DNA of 64,000 bases from Liolophura sinensis (lineage: Eukaryota > Mollusca > Polyplacophora > Chitonida > Chitonidae), in NCBI RefSeq assembly GCF_032854445.1, contig NC_088303.1:2179501-2243500 (forward strand). Reading direction: 5' to 3'. The notes under the pieces are model-generated. The model was not told the DNA's origin, did not search any database, and saw nothing but the letters and a program-made list of their open reading frames with translations. Positions 38,001 to 47,400 of this stretch are shown piece by piece (position 1 is the stretch's first letter; every line of letters begins with the position of its first letter). The translations under genes and the position numbers were made by a program.

Positions 38001-41000
38001 TCAGCCATGTGTCCTATCAAATAATCACATGCAGTTTTGTACTCTCAGCCATATGTCCTATCAAATAATCACATGCAGCATTGTGCTCTTAGCCATGTGT
38101 CCTATCAAATAATCACATGCAGTATTGTACTCTCAGCCATTTGTCCTATCAAATAATCACATGCAGTATTGTGCTCTTAGCCATGTGTCCTATCAAATAA
38201 TCACATGCAGCATTGTACTCTGGGCCATTTGTCCTATCAAATAATCACATGCAGTATTGTGCTCTCAGCCATTTGTCCTATCAAATAATCACATGCAGCA
38301 TTGTGCTCTTAGCCATGTGTCCTATCATATAATCACATGCAGTATTGTACTCTCAACCATTTGTCCTATCAAATAATCACATGCAGCATTGTGCTCTCAA
38401 CCATGTTTCCTATCAAATAATCACATGCAGTATTGTACTCTCAGCCATTTGTCCTATCAAATAATCACATGCAGCATTGTATTCTCAGCCATGTGTCCTA
38501 TCAAATAATTACATGCAGTATTGTACTCTCAGCCATTTGTCCTATCAAATAATCACATGCAGCATTGTATTCTCAGCCATGTGTCCTATCAAATAATCAC
38601 ATGCAGCATTGTATTCTCAGCCATGTGTCCTATCAAATAATTACATGCAGTATTGTACTCTCAGCCATTTGTCCTATCAAATAATCACATGCAGCATTGT
38701 ATTCTCAGCCATGTTTCCTATCAAATAATCACATGCAGCGTTGTACTCTCAGCCATGTGTCCTATCAAATAATCACATGCAGCATTGTATTCTCAGCCAT
38801 GTGTCCTATCAAATAATCACATGCAGCGTTGTACTCTCAGCCATGTGTCCTATCAAATAATCACATGCAGCATTGTATTCTCAGCCATGTGTCCTATCAA
38901 ATAATCACATGCAGCATTGTGCTCTCAACCATGTGTCCTATCAAATAATCACATGCAGTATTGTACTCTCAGCCATGTGTCCTATCAAATAATTACATGC
39001 AGTATTGTGGTCGCAGCTGTGTGTCCTATCAAATAATTACATGCAGTATTGTGCTTGCAGCTGTGTGTCCTATCAAATAATTACATGCAGTATTGTGCTC
39101 GCAGCTGTGTGTCCTATCAAATAATCACATGCAGTATTGTACTCTCAGCCATGTGTCCTATCAAATAATCACATGCAGTATTGTGCTCGCAGCTGTGTGT
39201 CCTATCAAATAATTACATGCAGTATTGTGCTCGCAGCTGTGTGTCCTATCAAATAATCACATGCAGCATTGTACTCTCAGCCATTTGTCCTATCAAATAA
39301 TCACATACAGCATTGTACTCTCAGCCATGTGTCCTATCAAATAATCACATGCAGCATTGTATTCTCAGCCATGTGTCCTATCAAATAATTACATGCAGTA
39401 TTGTGCTCTCAGCCATGTGTCCTATCAAATAATTACATGCAGTATTGTGCTCGCAGCTGTGTGTCCTATCAAATAATCACATGCAGTATTGTGCTCTCAG
39501 CTGTGTGTCCTATCAAATAATCACATTCAGCATTGTACTCTCAGCCATTTGTCTTAACAAATAATCACATGCAGTATTGTGCTCTCAGCTGTGTGTCCTA
39601 TCAAATAATCACATTCAGCATTGTACTCTCAGCCATTTGTCTTAACAAATAATCACATGCAGCATTGTGCTCTCAACCATTTGTCCTATCAAATAGTTAC
39701 ATGCAGCATTGTACTCTGGGCCATTTGTCCTATCAACTAATCACATGCAGCATTGTACTCTGGGCCATTTGTCCTATCAGATGGTCACATGCAGTATTGT
39801 ACTCTCAGCTGTGTGTCCTATCAAATAGTCACATGCAGCATTGTGCTCGCAGCTGTGTGTCCTATCAAATAATCCAATGCAGCATTGTACTCTCAGCCAT
39901 GTGTCCTATCAAATTATCACATGCAGCATTGTGCTTTCAGCCATTTGTCCTAACAAATAATCACATGCAGCATTGTACTCTTAGCCATGTGTCCTATCAA
40001 ATTATCACATGCAGCATTGTGCTTTCAGCCATTTGTCCTAACAAATAATCACATGCAGTGTTGTGCTCTCAGCTGTGTGTCCTATCAAATAATCACATGC
40101 AGCGTTGTACTCTCAGCCCTGTGTCCTATCAAATGGTCACATGCAGCTTTGTACTCTCAGCTGTGTGCCCTATCAAATAGTCACTTGCAGTCCAGATATA
40201 GTTGAAGAGGAAATTTGAAAAGCACAAAACATAATGACATTTCTCATGTGTAGTTTTTGCAGGATCCTGATTTTATGATTTCGATATGTGTAGCTTGCAA
40301 GTCTGGTACTAAATAAACAGTATGTCAATGGCTAATTCACTGCACTTCTTTATTGCCTAATCATTGTTTGTTACAACATTGATCCTGTATATATATATAT
40401 GTATGCTTGGGGTTTTACGTCGTACTTAACAACTTTTCAGTCACATGACGAGGAGGAGTCATTAATGTTGTGTACATATAGTGTGTCAACTTGTGGCAGG
40501 GTGAGTTCATGTCGCCACTGAGGTATCATGTCAGAGACACCAGACATGACATCCGACCATTCACATCATACTGACCTCGGGCCAACCAGCCCTGCCTCCT
40601 TTCTCTAGCCTATCTGTGCTGAGTGCCAAGCAAGGCGGCTACAAGTACCATTTTTATACACCCCTGCCATTAGGTGAAGCGTAGTATGTTATTGCGATTT
40701 TGTCCATCCGTTTGTATTCGTGTTTTCTGCATGAAGTTTTAATTTTTGATGCATACAAACATACACAGATGACGATTTGTTGCAACTCACGTTTGTTCAT
40801 TTCTGCTGTTGTCATGGTTACCAGATCACCAGTTTCCCTATATATGCTATATAAATAGATATGATTTCATTTCCGGGCTATAACTCCAAGAGTTTTCCAC
40901 ACAGAATTTTAATATTTGGTGGATACATAGATACACAGATGATGATGTGTCATGACTCACATTTGCCCATTTTCGCAGTTGTCATGGTAACTAGATAGCC

Positions 41001-44000
41001 ATTTTCCTTATATATACTATATAAATAGAAATGATTTCATGTCCAGACTGCAACTCCAACTGTTTTCCGCATGCAATTTGGATTTAGGATGGACACCTTT
41101 ATCAACTTTCGATGAAGATTCCCCTCAGGGGTTATATTCGCCACAGTGTTGCTAGTATTCTTTTAAACATTTCAAACAGATGCATTTTCTGGGGCATATA
41201 TTGTGTTCCTGTGAAGGCTTGTTAAGTCTTTGTTTGATCCCAGGTCTCTTCACTTTGAGGCGAACGCTCTAGCATTTAGGCCTCCAAAGCTGTCTAACAT
41301 TGATTTTGTGATGTCGTGTTGTGAAGCATGGAATGAATGATAATTGCTTAACGCCACATTGGCAATATTTCAGCCATCTTGTGGGACATGAAGGGTGAGG
41401 GATGTATTCATCCAAACCTTCCTGTACACGAAGCTAACAATTCTTCAAGCTTCACTGAGGCTTGATAGGTGACATTGGCTTCGGGGTAAATTGGAAATCT
41501 GTAAAGCAAGTATATTTTGTATGGGCGGCTTTTATGTGTCAGACACTGATAGCAAATGCATTTCTTCCAGGTGAGGAGCACTACAATTGCATGTCAGCCT
41601 TGCAAAAGTCCATCAGAGGGTCGGATGCTAACGCCGCCCTCTACTGGACAGCAAGGATGCTAGAAGGGGGAGAGAACCCACTGGTTGTGGCTAGAAGGCT
41701 TGTGAGAACTGCCAGTGAGGATGTGGGTATGTTCACATTTGTACACAAAGTATAAAGGAAGGAATCTCTGTATACAGTATGTCTGTCCTTTGATTTTCTC
41801 CACTAGCATTTGTCCAATCTGCTTCACACATGAAGCAAGCCTCCGTGGCTCAGTTGGTTAGTGTGTTAGCGTAGCGTAATGACCCAGGAGCCTCTCACCA
41901 AGGCAGTTGCTGCGAGTTCAAGTCCAACTCATGCTGGCTTCCTCTCTGGCCGTACATGGAAAGTTCTGCCAGCAACCTGCAGATGGTCGTGTCTTTCACC
42001 CAGGCTCTGCCTGGTTTCCTCCAACCACAACGCTGGCAGCAGCCATATAAGTGAAATATTCTTGAGCACGGTGTAAAACAGCAATTCAATAAATAAATCA
42101 CACATGAAGTGAATACCGTATGAAGTAGGCGCATGTCATTTACACCTTACGTTAGATGTGAATTATTTTCAAGAGGTAGTATTCACAATTGACTTTGTGT
42201 GACTTCATCTTAAAGTGTTGGAGTTCATGCCCTGGTATGTTTTTTGTTGCACCTAGTTTTAGTGTACATGTCGATGTTAAGATGGTGGTTGGACATCAGT
42301 GCACATGTAGCTTGTTGTGATTAAGGTCAGAGGTCAGTCTTGGTCACACGTTTGTTCATCAGACTGTAAGCTGGCAGTCTGAGGGGCCTCCATGCCAGTG
42401 CAGCACGATGACCCAGGAGCCCCTCACCAATGTAGCCGCTGTGAGTTTGTTCATCAAACTGTAAGCTGGCAGTCTGAGGGGCCTCCATGCCAGTGCAGCA
42501 CGATGACCCAGGAGCCCCTCACCAATGTAGCCGCTGTGAGTTTGTTCATCAAACTGTAAGCTGGCAGTCTGAGGGGCCTCCATGCCAGTGCAGCACGATG
42601 ACCCAGGAGCCCCTCACCAATGTAGCCGCTGTGAGTCTGTTCATCAAACTGTAAGCTGGCAGTCTGAGGGTCCTCCATGCCAGTGCAGCACGATGACCCA
42701 GGAGCCCCTCACCAATGTAGCCGGTGTGAGTTTAAGTTCAGCTCATGCTTCTTTTCTCAGTCGTACATGGGGAGGTCAGCCAGCCACCTGCAAGTGGTCA
42801 TGGTTTCCTCTGGTCTCTGCCAAGGTTCTGTCCAGCATGATTCTGGTACCCATCATAAAATGAAATAGTCCTGAGTACGATGTACAACACCAATCAAATA
42901 AAGAAATAAATAAATGCATAATTTTCTGGCAAATATATTTGACAAGATAGCCCAGGTCTTTCATAACTTTTGTTACATGTATTCAAGTCCCCAATTTCTG
43001 GATGTAGTTATATTGAGTGTGCTGAAATTACATGTCTACTGTAAAGTGTTGGTTCTTATATAACATCCTATTTCTCTTCAATACTACAGGGTTAGCCGAC
43101 TCTCAGGCTTTACCCCTGGCTGTGTCAGCATTTCAAGCCTGTCATTTCATCGGAATGCCAGAATGTGATGTAAGAATTACATATATATATGTGTGTATAT
43201 CTATATTATCCCTTTTGAATGCAATGGGGGCGTCTGATTTTAAGGGTTTCATTTTGTATGTGATTTGAACCTCTTGTTAAGCTGTGGTGAAACGATTATG
43301 TGAATAATCATGGAAAATACCTGATGCATCAGTGAAATGAATAGTTACATATATGTAGTGTTGTTCAATTCTGACCTGTTTTCTTTATGCACAGGTAATA
43401 TTAGCCCAATGTGCTGCTTACCTAGCCAGAGCCCCTAAGTCTGTAGAAGTTTACCTGGCCTATGACAGGGCTAAGAACTGCGTGCGTAACCACCAGGGCC
43501 CCATGCCTGGGGTACCTCTACACCTGAGGAATGCCTCAACAAAACTCATGAAGGACCTGGGTAAGTTATATTGGTATCTTGTTGACTGTATATTGTTGAA
43601 ATTTATTTATGTGAAGTGTGTAATAACATATTGAATTGGCTTGAACTGAAATGAAAAAGTGCCTTTTGGACTGGCAACAGCTTTACTTCAAGTGACTTAT
43701 CCCGAGACTTTTCGCAAAAAAGAGCAGTGCATCTGAATTTTTGCAGTTTGAAAATTTCAAATAATTATCTTTCACAAAATATCAGAATCTTCTGTGCACA
43801 TATTTCTGCTAAAAATCAATCGTAAAGTTCCTAAAATTTATAATGCCGGTTGCATTATAACTTTCAGCCTTAAAATCATTTTCACACTGTAAATAATATG
43901 GTATTTACTGAAGGGCAGTACTTTTAGCTATTCTTGATAAATACAGAAAATTTGCAATGTAGCAAATACATCTTTTTAAAAAAAAATCTCTTGTACCACC

Positions 44001-45931
44001 CTCTTTTCAGGAAAACCAAAGTGTTTGTTGGTCTACCAGGTGTGTGGGTTCCCCCCCTCTGGGCTCTGCTTGGTTTCCTCCAACCATAATGCTCAATATT
44101 CTTGAGTACAGCATAAAACTATGTAAACAAATCAGTTGTTTAAGACCACAAACCTAACCATAGACAAGAGACAAGCCACAAATGTAATGTGTCAAGAGAG
44201 ATCACAAACCTTACCACAAGGGTAGTGTGTTAAGAGAAGCCACAAACCTTACCAGAGACGAGAGACAATCCACAAGGGTAGTGTGTCAAGAGATCACAAA
44301 CCTAACCATAGACAAGAGACAAGCCACAAGTGTAGTGTGTCAAGAGAGATCACATACCTTACCACAGACAAGAGACAAGCCACAAGGGTAGTGTGTTAAG
44401 GGAGACCACAAACCTAACCACAGACAAGAGACAAGCCACAAGTGTAGTGTGTTAAGAGAGACCACAAACCTAACCACAGACAAGAGACAAGCCACAAGGG
44501 TAGTGTGTTAAGAGAGACCACAAACCTTACCAGAGACAAGAGACAATCCACAAGGGTAGTGTGTCAAGAGATCACAAACCTAACCTTAGGCAAGAGACAA
44601 GCCACAAGTGTAGTGTGTCAAGAGAGATCACATACCTTACCACAGACAAGAGACAAGCCACAAGGGTAGTGTGTTAAGAGAGACCACAAACCTAACCACA
44701 GACAAGAGACAAGCCACAAGTGTAGTGTGTCAAGAGAGATCACAAACCTTACCACAGACAAGAGACAAGCCACTAGGGTAGTGTGTCAAGAGAGACCACA
44801 AATGTTACTACAGACAAGAGACAAGCCACAAGGGTAGTGTGTTAAGAGAGACCACAAACCTAACCATAGACAAGAGACAAGCCACAAATGTAGTGTGTCA
44901 AGAGAGATCACAAACCTTACCACAGACAAGAGACAAGCCACAAGTGTAGTGTGTTAAGAGAGACCACAAACCTAACCATAGAAAAGAGACAAGCCACAAG
45001 TGTAGTGTGTCAAGAGAGATCACAAACCTTACCACAGACAAGAGACAAGCCACAAGTGTAGTATGTCAAGAGAGACCACAAAACTAATCACAGACAAGAG
45101 ACAAGCCACAAGTGTGGTGTGTCAAGAGAGACCACGAACCTAACCATAGACAAGAGACAAGCCACAAATGTAGTGTGTCAAGAGAGATCACAAACCTTAC
45201 CACAGACAAGAGACAAGCCACAAGTGTAGTGTGTTAAGAGAGACCACAAACCTAACCATAGAAAAGAGACAAGCCACAAGGGTAGTGTGTCAAGAGAGAT
45301 CACAAACCTTACCACAGACAAGAGACAAGCCACAAGGGTAGTGTGTCAAGAGAGATCACAAACCTTACCACAGACAAAAGACAAGCCACAAGTGTAGTAT
45401 GTCAAGAGAGACCACAAACCTAATCACAGACAAGAGACAAGCCACAAGTGTGGTATGTCAAGAGAGACCACAAACCTAATCACAGACAAGAGACAAGCCG
45501 CAAGTGTAGTATGTCAAGAGAGACCACAAACCTAATCACAGACAAGAGACAAGCCACAAGTGTGGTATGTCAAGAGAGATCACAAACCTTACCGCAGACA
45601 AGCCACAAGTGTAGTACATTAAGAGAGACCACAAACCTAACAACAGACAAGAGACAAGCCACAAATGTAGTGTGCCAAGAGACCTCGTGTCGTGTGTGCC
45701 TCGTGCCATCTGTGCCTCATGTCTTGTGTGCCTCATGTCACGTGTACAGGGTGCCTCATGCCATCTGGTAGTGTTGTAGATTGTGTATTACTGTGTCCTA
45801 CTGATCAGGGGACCTTCTTATTTTCAGGGTATGGTAAAGGGTACAAAGGAAAACCTGACCAGGATGGTTCATATGAACAGGAATATTTCCCTGAAGGCTT
45901 GGAAGGCACAGACTTCTTCAGCTGCCACTGA
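25497..45931 (+). CDS. WRNIP1: WRNIP1 / MgsA-family AAA+ ATPase, complete
   Basis: Eight exons: 25497-26081, 27149-27343, 30811-31031, 34232-34467, 41571-41726, 43090-43169, 43395-43560 and 45828-45931. All have GT/AG borders and matching phases and encode 580 aa. Seen: a UBZ4-type zinc finger at residues 7-26 (C7, C10, H22, C26), a serine-rich linker, an AAA+ module with Walker A GPPGCGKT (189-196) and Walker B ILFLDEIH (D250, E251), GATTENPSF sensor 1 region, and the C-terminal MgsA/WRNIP1 tetramerisation-type domain ending LMKDLGYGKGYK. Family knowledge: WRNIP1 binds ubiquitin through UBZ, interacts with WRN helicase and DNA polymerase delta, and protects stalled forks in the nucleus; bacterial and yeast relatives are RarA and Mgs1. 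Human WRNIP1 is about 665 aa, with a longer linker. The chosen start is the ATG at 25497, immediately before the zinc finger. Introns 3 and 4 are almost entirely 44-bp minisatellites. Confidence 0.97.
26306..26500 (+). repeat. Dispersed repeat D, copy 2
   Basis: Direct-orientation partner of 24857-25045, about 1.45 kb downstream, in WRNIP1 intron 1. The similarity is interrupted by small indels (an extra GACTGGAAGACC-like stretch near 26445). Origin unknown. Confidence 0.8.
26501..27148. other. WRNIP1 intron 1 remainder, nothing recognised
   Basis: Unique sequence. The frame at 26645-26893 has no recognisable content. No repeat seen. Confidence 0.5.
27149..27343 (+). CDS. WRNIP1: WRNIP1 exon 2: Walker B
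   Basis: Acceptor TTTTTATGTTTCAG, donor CAACAG|GTAAGA. 65 codons: [36 protein letters not shown] and [15 protein letters not shown]. Phase 0 at both ends. Confidence 0.97.
27553..27810 (-). mobile_element. Dispersed repeat K, inverted copy
   Basis: Reverse complement matches 40403-40665: here GTGTCATGTCTGGTATCTTC and TTGGTGGCGACAGCAC, there the complementary GACATGACATCCGACC and TCATGTCGCCACTGAG. Ends in TTAATCACAACGTTGAACCC, the complement of the other copy's start, then an (ATTC)n run. It looks like a short interspersed element, without a clear tRNA-like head. Frames at 27551-27888 are inside it. Confidence 0.75.
28100..30050. mobile_element. Unclassified 1.95-kb element with terminal hairpins
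   Basis: The left end has a perfect 8-bp stem, GGATCTGC (28103-28110) with GCAGATCC (28116-28123). The right end has AGGGATCCC (30017-30025) with GGGATCCCT (30039-30047), preceded by a purine-rich A/G tract (29965-30005). Inside, two diverged halves repeat about 360 bases apart (CCTCCAAATATGG at 28369 and 28730; TTGACACA followed by the TTTGCACTC/TTTGTACTC segments). No long open frame, so non-autonomous if mobile. The right end, hairpin then CTAAT, loosely recalls a Helitron end, but the spacing is not typical. It lies in WRNIP1 intron 2. Confidence 0.5.
30051..30810. other. WRNIP1 intron 2 remainder, nothing recognised
   Basis: Unique sequence between the hairpin-ended element and exon 3. 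No repeat or gene recognised. Confidence 0.5.
30811..31031 (+). CDS. WRNIP1: WRNIP1 exon 3: sensor 1
   Basis: Acceptor CTGTTTCTATCAG, donor TAACAG|GTATGC. Encodes [40 protein letters not shown] and the following helix [14 protein letters not shown]. Leaves in phase 2. Confidence 0.96.
31165..34062 (+). repeat. Minisatellite, 44-bp unit, about 66 copies
   Basis: Unit parts: GTCTAATTTCCAGGACAGTG, TCAATGAGTAACATATGTTA, TGCA. Common variants: GTCTCATT, ACAATGTCATTG, AATAAATAACATATGTCATG. The array occupies nearly all of WRNIP1 intron 3 (31032-34231). Variant blocks of about 88 and 132 bases recur, suggesting higher-order repeats. Confidence 0.97.
34232..34467 (+). CDS. WRNIP1: WRNIP1 exon 4: AAA lid and sensor 2
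   Basis: Acceptor ATTTTCCGAACAG, donor GACTG|GTAAGC. Encodes [31 protein letters not shown], a small G/S-rich loop and [18 protein letters not shown]. The 44-bp array begins about 11 bases beyond the donor. Confidence 0.95.
34478..40192 (+). repeat. Minisatellite, 44-bp unit, about 130 copies
   Basis: Unit parts: GTGTCCTATCAAATAATCAC, ATGCAGCATTGTACTCTCAG, CCAT. Variants: TTTGTCC, GCAGTATTG, TGGGCC, GCTGTG, AAACACATG. Starts about 11 bases after the exon 4 donor and runs for 5.7 kb, the longest array in the window. The 83- to 127-codon open frames inside it (for example 37113-37584, 39665-40048) are translations of the repeat and not genes. Confidence 0.97.
40403..40665 (+). mobile_element. 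Dispersed repeat K, direct copy
   Basis: Starts CTTGGGGTTTTACGTCGTAC and includes TCAACTTGTGGCAGGGTGAG, TCATGTCGCCACTGAGGTAT and GGGCCAACCAGCCCTGCC, ending GTGCCAAGCAAGGCGGC. Same family as 27553-27810 in inverse orientation. Preceded by a short (TA)n at 40388-40400. Confidence 0.75.
40690..41110 (+). repeat. Diverged tandem duplication, about 169-bp unit, about 2.5 copies
   Basis: CACAGATGACGATTTGTTGC at about 40764 and CACAGATGATGATGTGTCAT at about 40933, followed by matching GTTGTCATGGTTACC or GTTGTCATGGTAACT and TATATAAATAGA segments. Part of WRNIP1 intron 4. Nature unknown; possibly the 3' part of an old retroelement. Confidence 0.65.
41111..41570. other. WRNIP1 intron 4 end
   Basis: Contains a short SINE-like patch at about 41337-41400 (TTGCTTAACGCCACATTGGC, AATATTTCAGCCATCTTGTG). 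No other feature recognised before the exon 5 acceptor. Confidence 0.45.
41571..41726 (+). CDS. WRNIP1: WRNIP1 exon 5: C-terminal domain
   Basis: Acceptor GCATTTCTTCCAG, donor GTGG|GTATGT. Encodes [36 protein letters not shown] and [14 protein letters not shown], the most conserved stretch of the MgsA C-terminal domain. Confidence 0.96.
41834..42099 (+). mobile_element. tRNA-derived SINE, full length
   Basis: Head CCTCCGTGGCTCAGTTGGTT AG carries an A-box (TGGCTCAGTTGGTTAG) and a B-box-like GAGTTCAAGTCC near 41917. The body (CTGGCCGTACATGGAAAG, GCCTGGTTTCCTCCAACCAC) and tail (AGTGAAATATTCTTGAGCAC, CAATTCAATAAATAAATC) follow. In WRNIP1 intron 5. Confidence 0.88.
42345..42730 (+). repeat. Minisatellite, 95-bp unit, 4 copies, SINE-derived
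   Basis: Unit parts: GTTCATCAAACTGTAAGCTG, GCAGTCTGAGGGGCCTCCAT, GCCAGTGCAGCACGATGACC, CAGGAGCCCCTCACCAATGT, AGCCGCTGTGA. Its second half is the head of the SINE (compare 41875-41920). Frames on both strands (42359-42863) are repeat translations. Confidence 0.93.
42579..42918 (+). mobile_element. SINE at the right end of the 95-bp array
   Basis: The last array unit runs on into a complete SINE body (CAGTCGTACATGGGGAGGTC, ATGGTTTCCTCTGGTCTCTG) and tail (CCTGAGTACGATGTACAACA, CCAATCAAATAAAGAAATAA). This shows the array arose by repeated duplication of the SINE's 5' part with its left flank. Confidence 0.8.
43090..43169 (+). CDS. WRNIP1: WRNIP1 exon 6
   Basis: Acceptor TTCAATACTACAG, donor TGTGAT|GTAAGA. 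Encodes [20 protein letters not shown] and GMPECD. Continues the MgsA C-terminal domain in frame. Confidence 0.95.
43395..43560 (+). CDS. WRNIP1: WRNIP1 exon 7
   Basis: Acceptor TTTATGCACAG, donor CCTGG|GTAAGT. Encodes [51 protein letters not shown]. Leaves in phase 1. Confidence 0.96.
44035..44125 (+). mobile_element. SINE tail fragment
   Basis: CTCTGCTTGGTTTCCTCCAA, CCATAATGCT, then AATATTCTTGAGTACAGCAT. Truncated, with an internal deletion before AATATTC. Directly precedes the 56-bp array in WRNIP1 intron 7. Confidence 0.7.
44135..45688 (+). repeat. Minisatellite, 56-bp unit, about 28 copies
   Basis: Unit parts: GACCACAAACCTAACCACAG, ACAAGAGACAAGCCACAAGT, GTAGTGTGTCAAGAGA. Two main variants (GACCACAAACCTAACC and GATCACAAACCTTACC) alternate, giving a 112-bp higher-order unit over much of the array. 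Fills WRNIP1 intron 7. The tail after 45688 has a small TGTGCCTCATG repeat. Frames at 45448-45771 are repeat translations. Confidence 0.96.
45828..45931 (+). CDS. WRNIP1: WRNIP1 exon 8, C terminus
   Basis: Acceptor TTATTTTCAG. Encodes [20 protein letters not shown] then [13 protein letters not shown] and TGA at 45929-45931, which matches the family ending (GYGKGYK, then a DQEYLPE-like segment and a DFF near the end). The last 12 codons are the first, diverged unit of a 54-bp tandem array that continues past the stop. Confidence 0.95.
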
Positions 45932-46240
45932 TGTGCCTACTGCCCTGGAGGCTTGGATGACACACACGTCTTCAGCTGCCACTGATGTGCCTACTGCCCT
46001 GGAGGCTTGGATGACACACACGTCTTTAGCTGCCACTGATGTGCCTACTGCCCTGGAGGCTTGGATGACACACACGTCTTCAGCTGCCACTGATGTGCCT
46101 ACTGCCCTGGAGGCTTGGATGACACACACGTCTTCAGCTGCCACTGATGTGCCTACTGCCCTGGAGGCTTGGATGACACACACGTCTTCAGCTGCCACTG
46201 ATGTGCCTACTGCCCTGGAGGCTTGGATGACACACACGTC
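45895..46240 (+). repeat. 54-bp tandem array overlapping the WRNIP1 stop codon, about 6 copies
   Basis: Unit parts: GTCTTCAGCTGCCACTGATG, TGCCTACTGCCCTGGAGGCT, TGGATGACACACAC. The first, diverged unit is the end of exon 8. Since 54 is a multiple of 3, every unit repeats the gene's last codons (TTCAGCTGCCACTGA) in the gene's frame, including the stop. Another frame stays open across it (45783-46292, 18-residue repeat), as does the minus strand (45869-46237). Confidence 0.95.
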
Positions 46241-46640
46241 TTCAGCTGCCTCAGATGGTTCATCGAGCCATGGAAGGCACAGACGAAAATGACGTCATAT
46301 AAGACAGTAAGACATTACAGTAGACACTGATACATTGTAATATTGAGCTTATTAATTATTAAATAATAATTGCTCAATAATTAAATAATTCATTATTAAG
46401 CTATTAATTCCCGAGGCTTAGTTACAAGCGAAATCTTCTATTGAAGTATATGCCGTCTTCCCATTCCACTAAACCACTGGCAAGTTGATTTGCTTGAAAA
46501 TCTTAAGACTGGTGTGGTACTTCTACCTTTGGTTGTCTAACTAGGACATGGTATCATAGGCATATCCTGTCAACTGCGTAAGTCTAACCCAGAGCATCAA
46601 AAGAAATGAATGAAGATAATAACTGTTTTAGGTTCATGAA

Positions 46641-46646
46641 AATAAA
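46641..46646 (+). terminator. Candidate polyadenylation signal of WRNIP1
   Basis: AATAAA about 710 bases after the stop codon. Best match to the consensus I noticed in the stretch that follows the 54-bp array. Inference from position only. Confidence 0.45.
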
Positions 46647-46999
46647 GAGGGTACAAGTGATACTTGTTGATACCTTATTTGTACATTGGTATTAAAAAAA
46701 TACTGAACCCAGTTTGCATTTAATCTCATTTATCCATTTATTTCTGTATACCCTATTTCTTCTAATATTTAGGACGGATATTACTAGTGTTGAAAGCAGA
46801 ATAGTATATTTCTGTACCAGTCTTTTGGAAAAGTAAAGATATGAGTATGTTGTTCATTAGATGGTCTAACCATATGAGAAGAAAGAAACTTAATATTCCT
46901 GCGACAATTACATACATGTATATACTGGTTAAAATGAGCACACCAGGTGTCCCAAAAATTAAAAGTAAGTAAGTATTAGACCTTGTTATACATGTACCT

Positions 47000-47400
47000 C
47001 AAGCTGTGAGACAAAGGTACCTCAAACTGTCAGCCTGTTCTGGCAAAGGTACCTCAAGCTGTCAACATGTTCAGACAAAGGTACCTCAAGCTGTCAACAT
47101 GTTCCAACACAAGTACCTCAAGGTGTCAACATGTTCCAACACAGGCACCTCAAACTGTCTACTTGTTCAGACACAGGTACCTCAAGCTGTCAACATGTTC
47201 AGACACAGGTACCTCAAGCTGTCAACGTGTTCAGACACAGGTACCTCAAACTGCCAGCCTTTTCAGGCTGAGATGTTCTCAGACAAAAGTACCTCAATGT
47301 TTTCATAGGTACCTCAAACTGTCAACCTTTCCAGACAAAGGTGCCTCACTCCGTCAACCTCTTCAGACCAAGGTTTCTCACGCTTTCAACCTTTTCACGC
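47000..47400 (+). repeat. Minisatellite, about 32-bp unit, about 12 copies
   Basis: Unit GGTACCTCAAGCTGTCAACA plus TGTTCAGACACA, with decay towards the right end (GGTGCCTCACTCCGTCAACC). It lies between the WRNIP1 and PIEZO 3' ends. Frames at 47006-47435 are repeat translations. Confidence 0.92.

Noticed and set aside
35555-40205. Open frames of 63 to 127 codons resembling a Cys/His-rich repeat protein
   Set aside because: They come from the 44-bp intronic array; the same 44-residue pattern is read in any frame.
42359-42863. Overlapping frames of 63 to 93 codons on both strands
   Set aside because: Readings of the 95-bp SINE-derived array.
45783-46292. 169-codon plus-strand frame and 122-codon minus-strand frame with 18-residue repeats
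   Set aside because: Both are alternative frames of the 54-bp array around the WRNIP1 stop. Kept as a repeat finding, not as genes.
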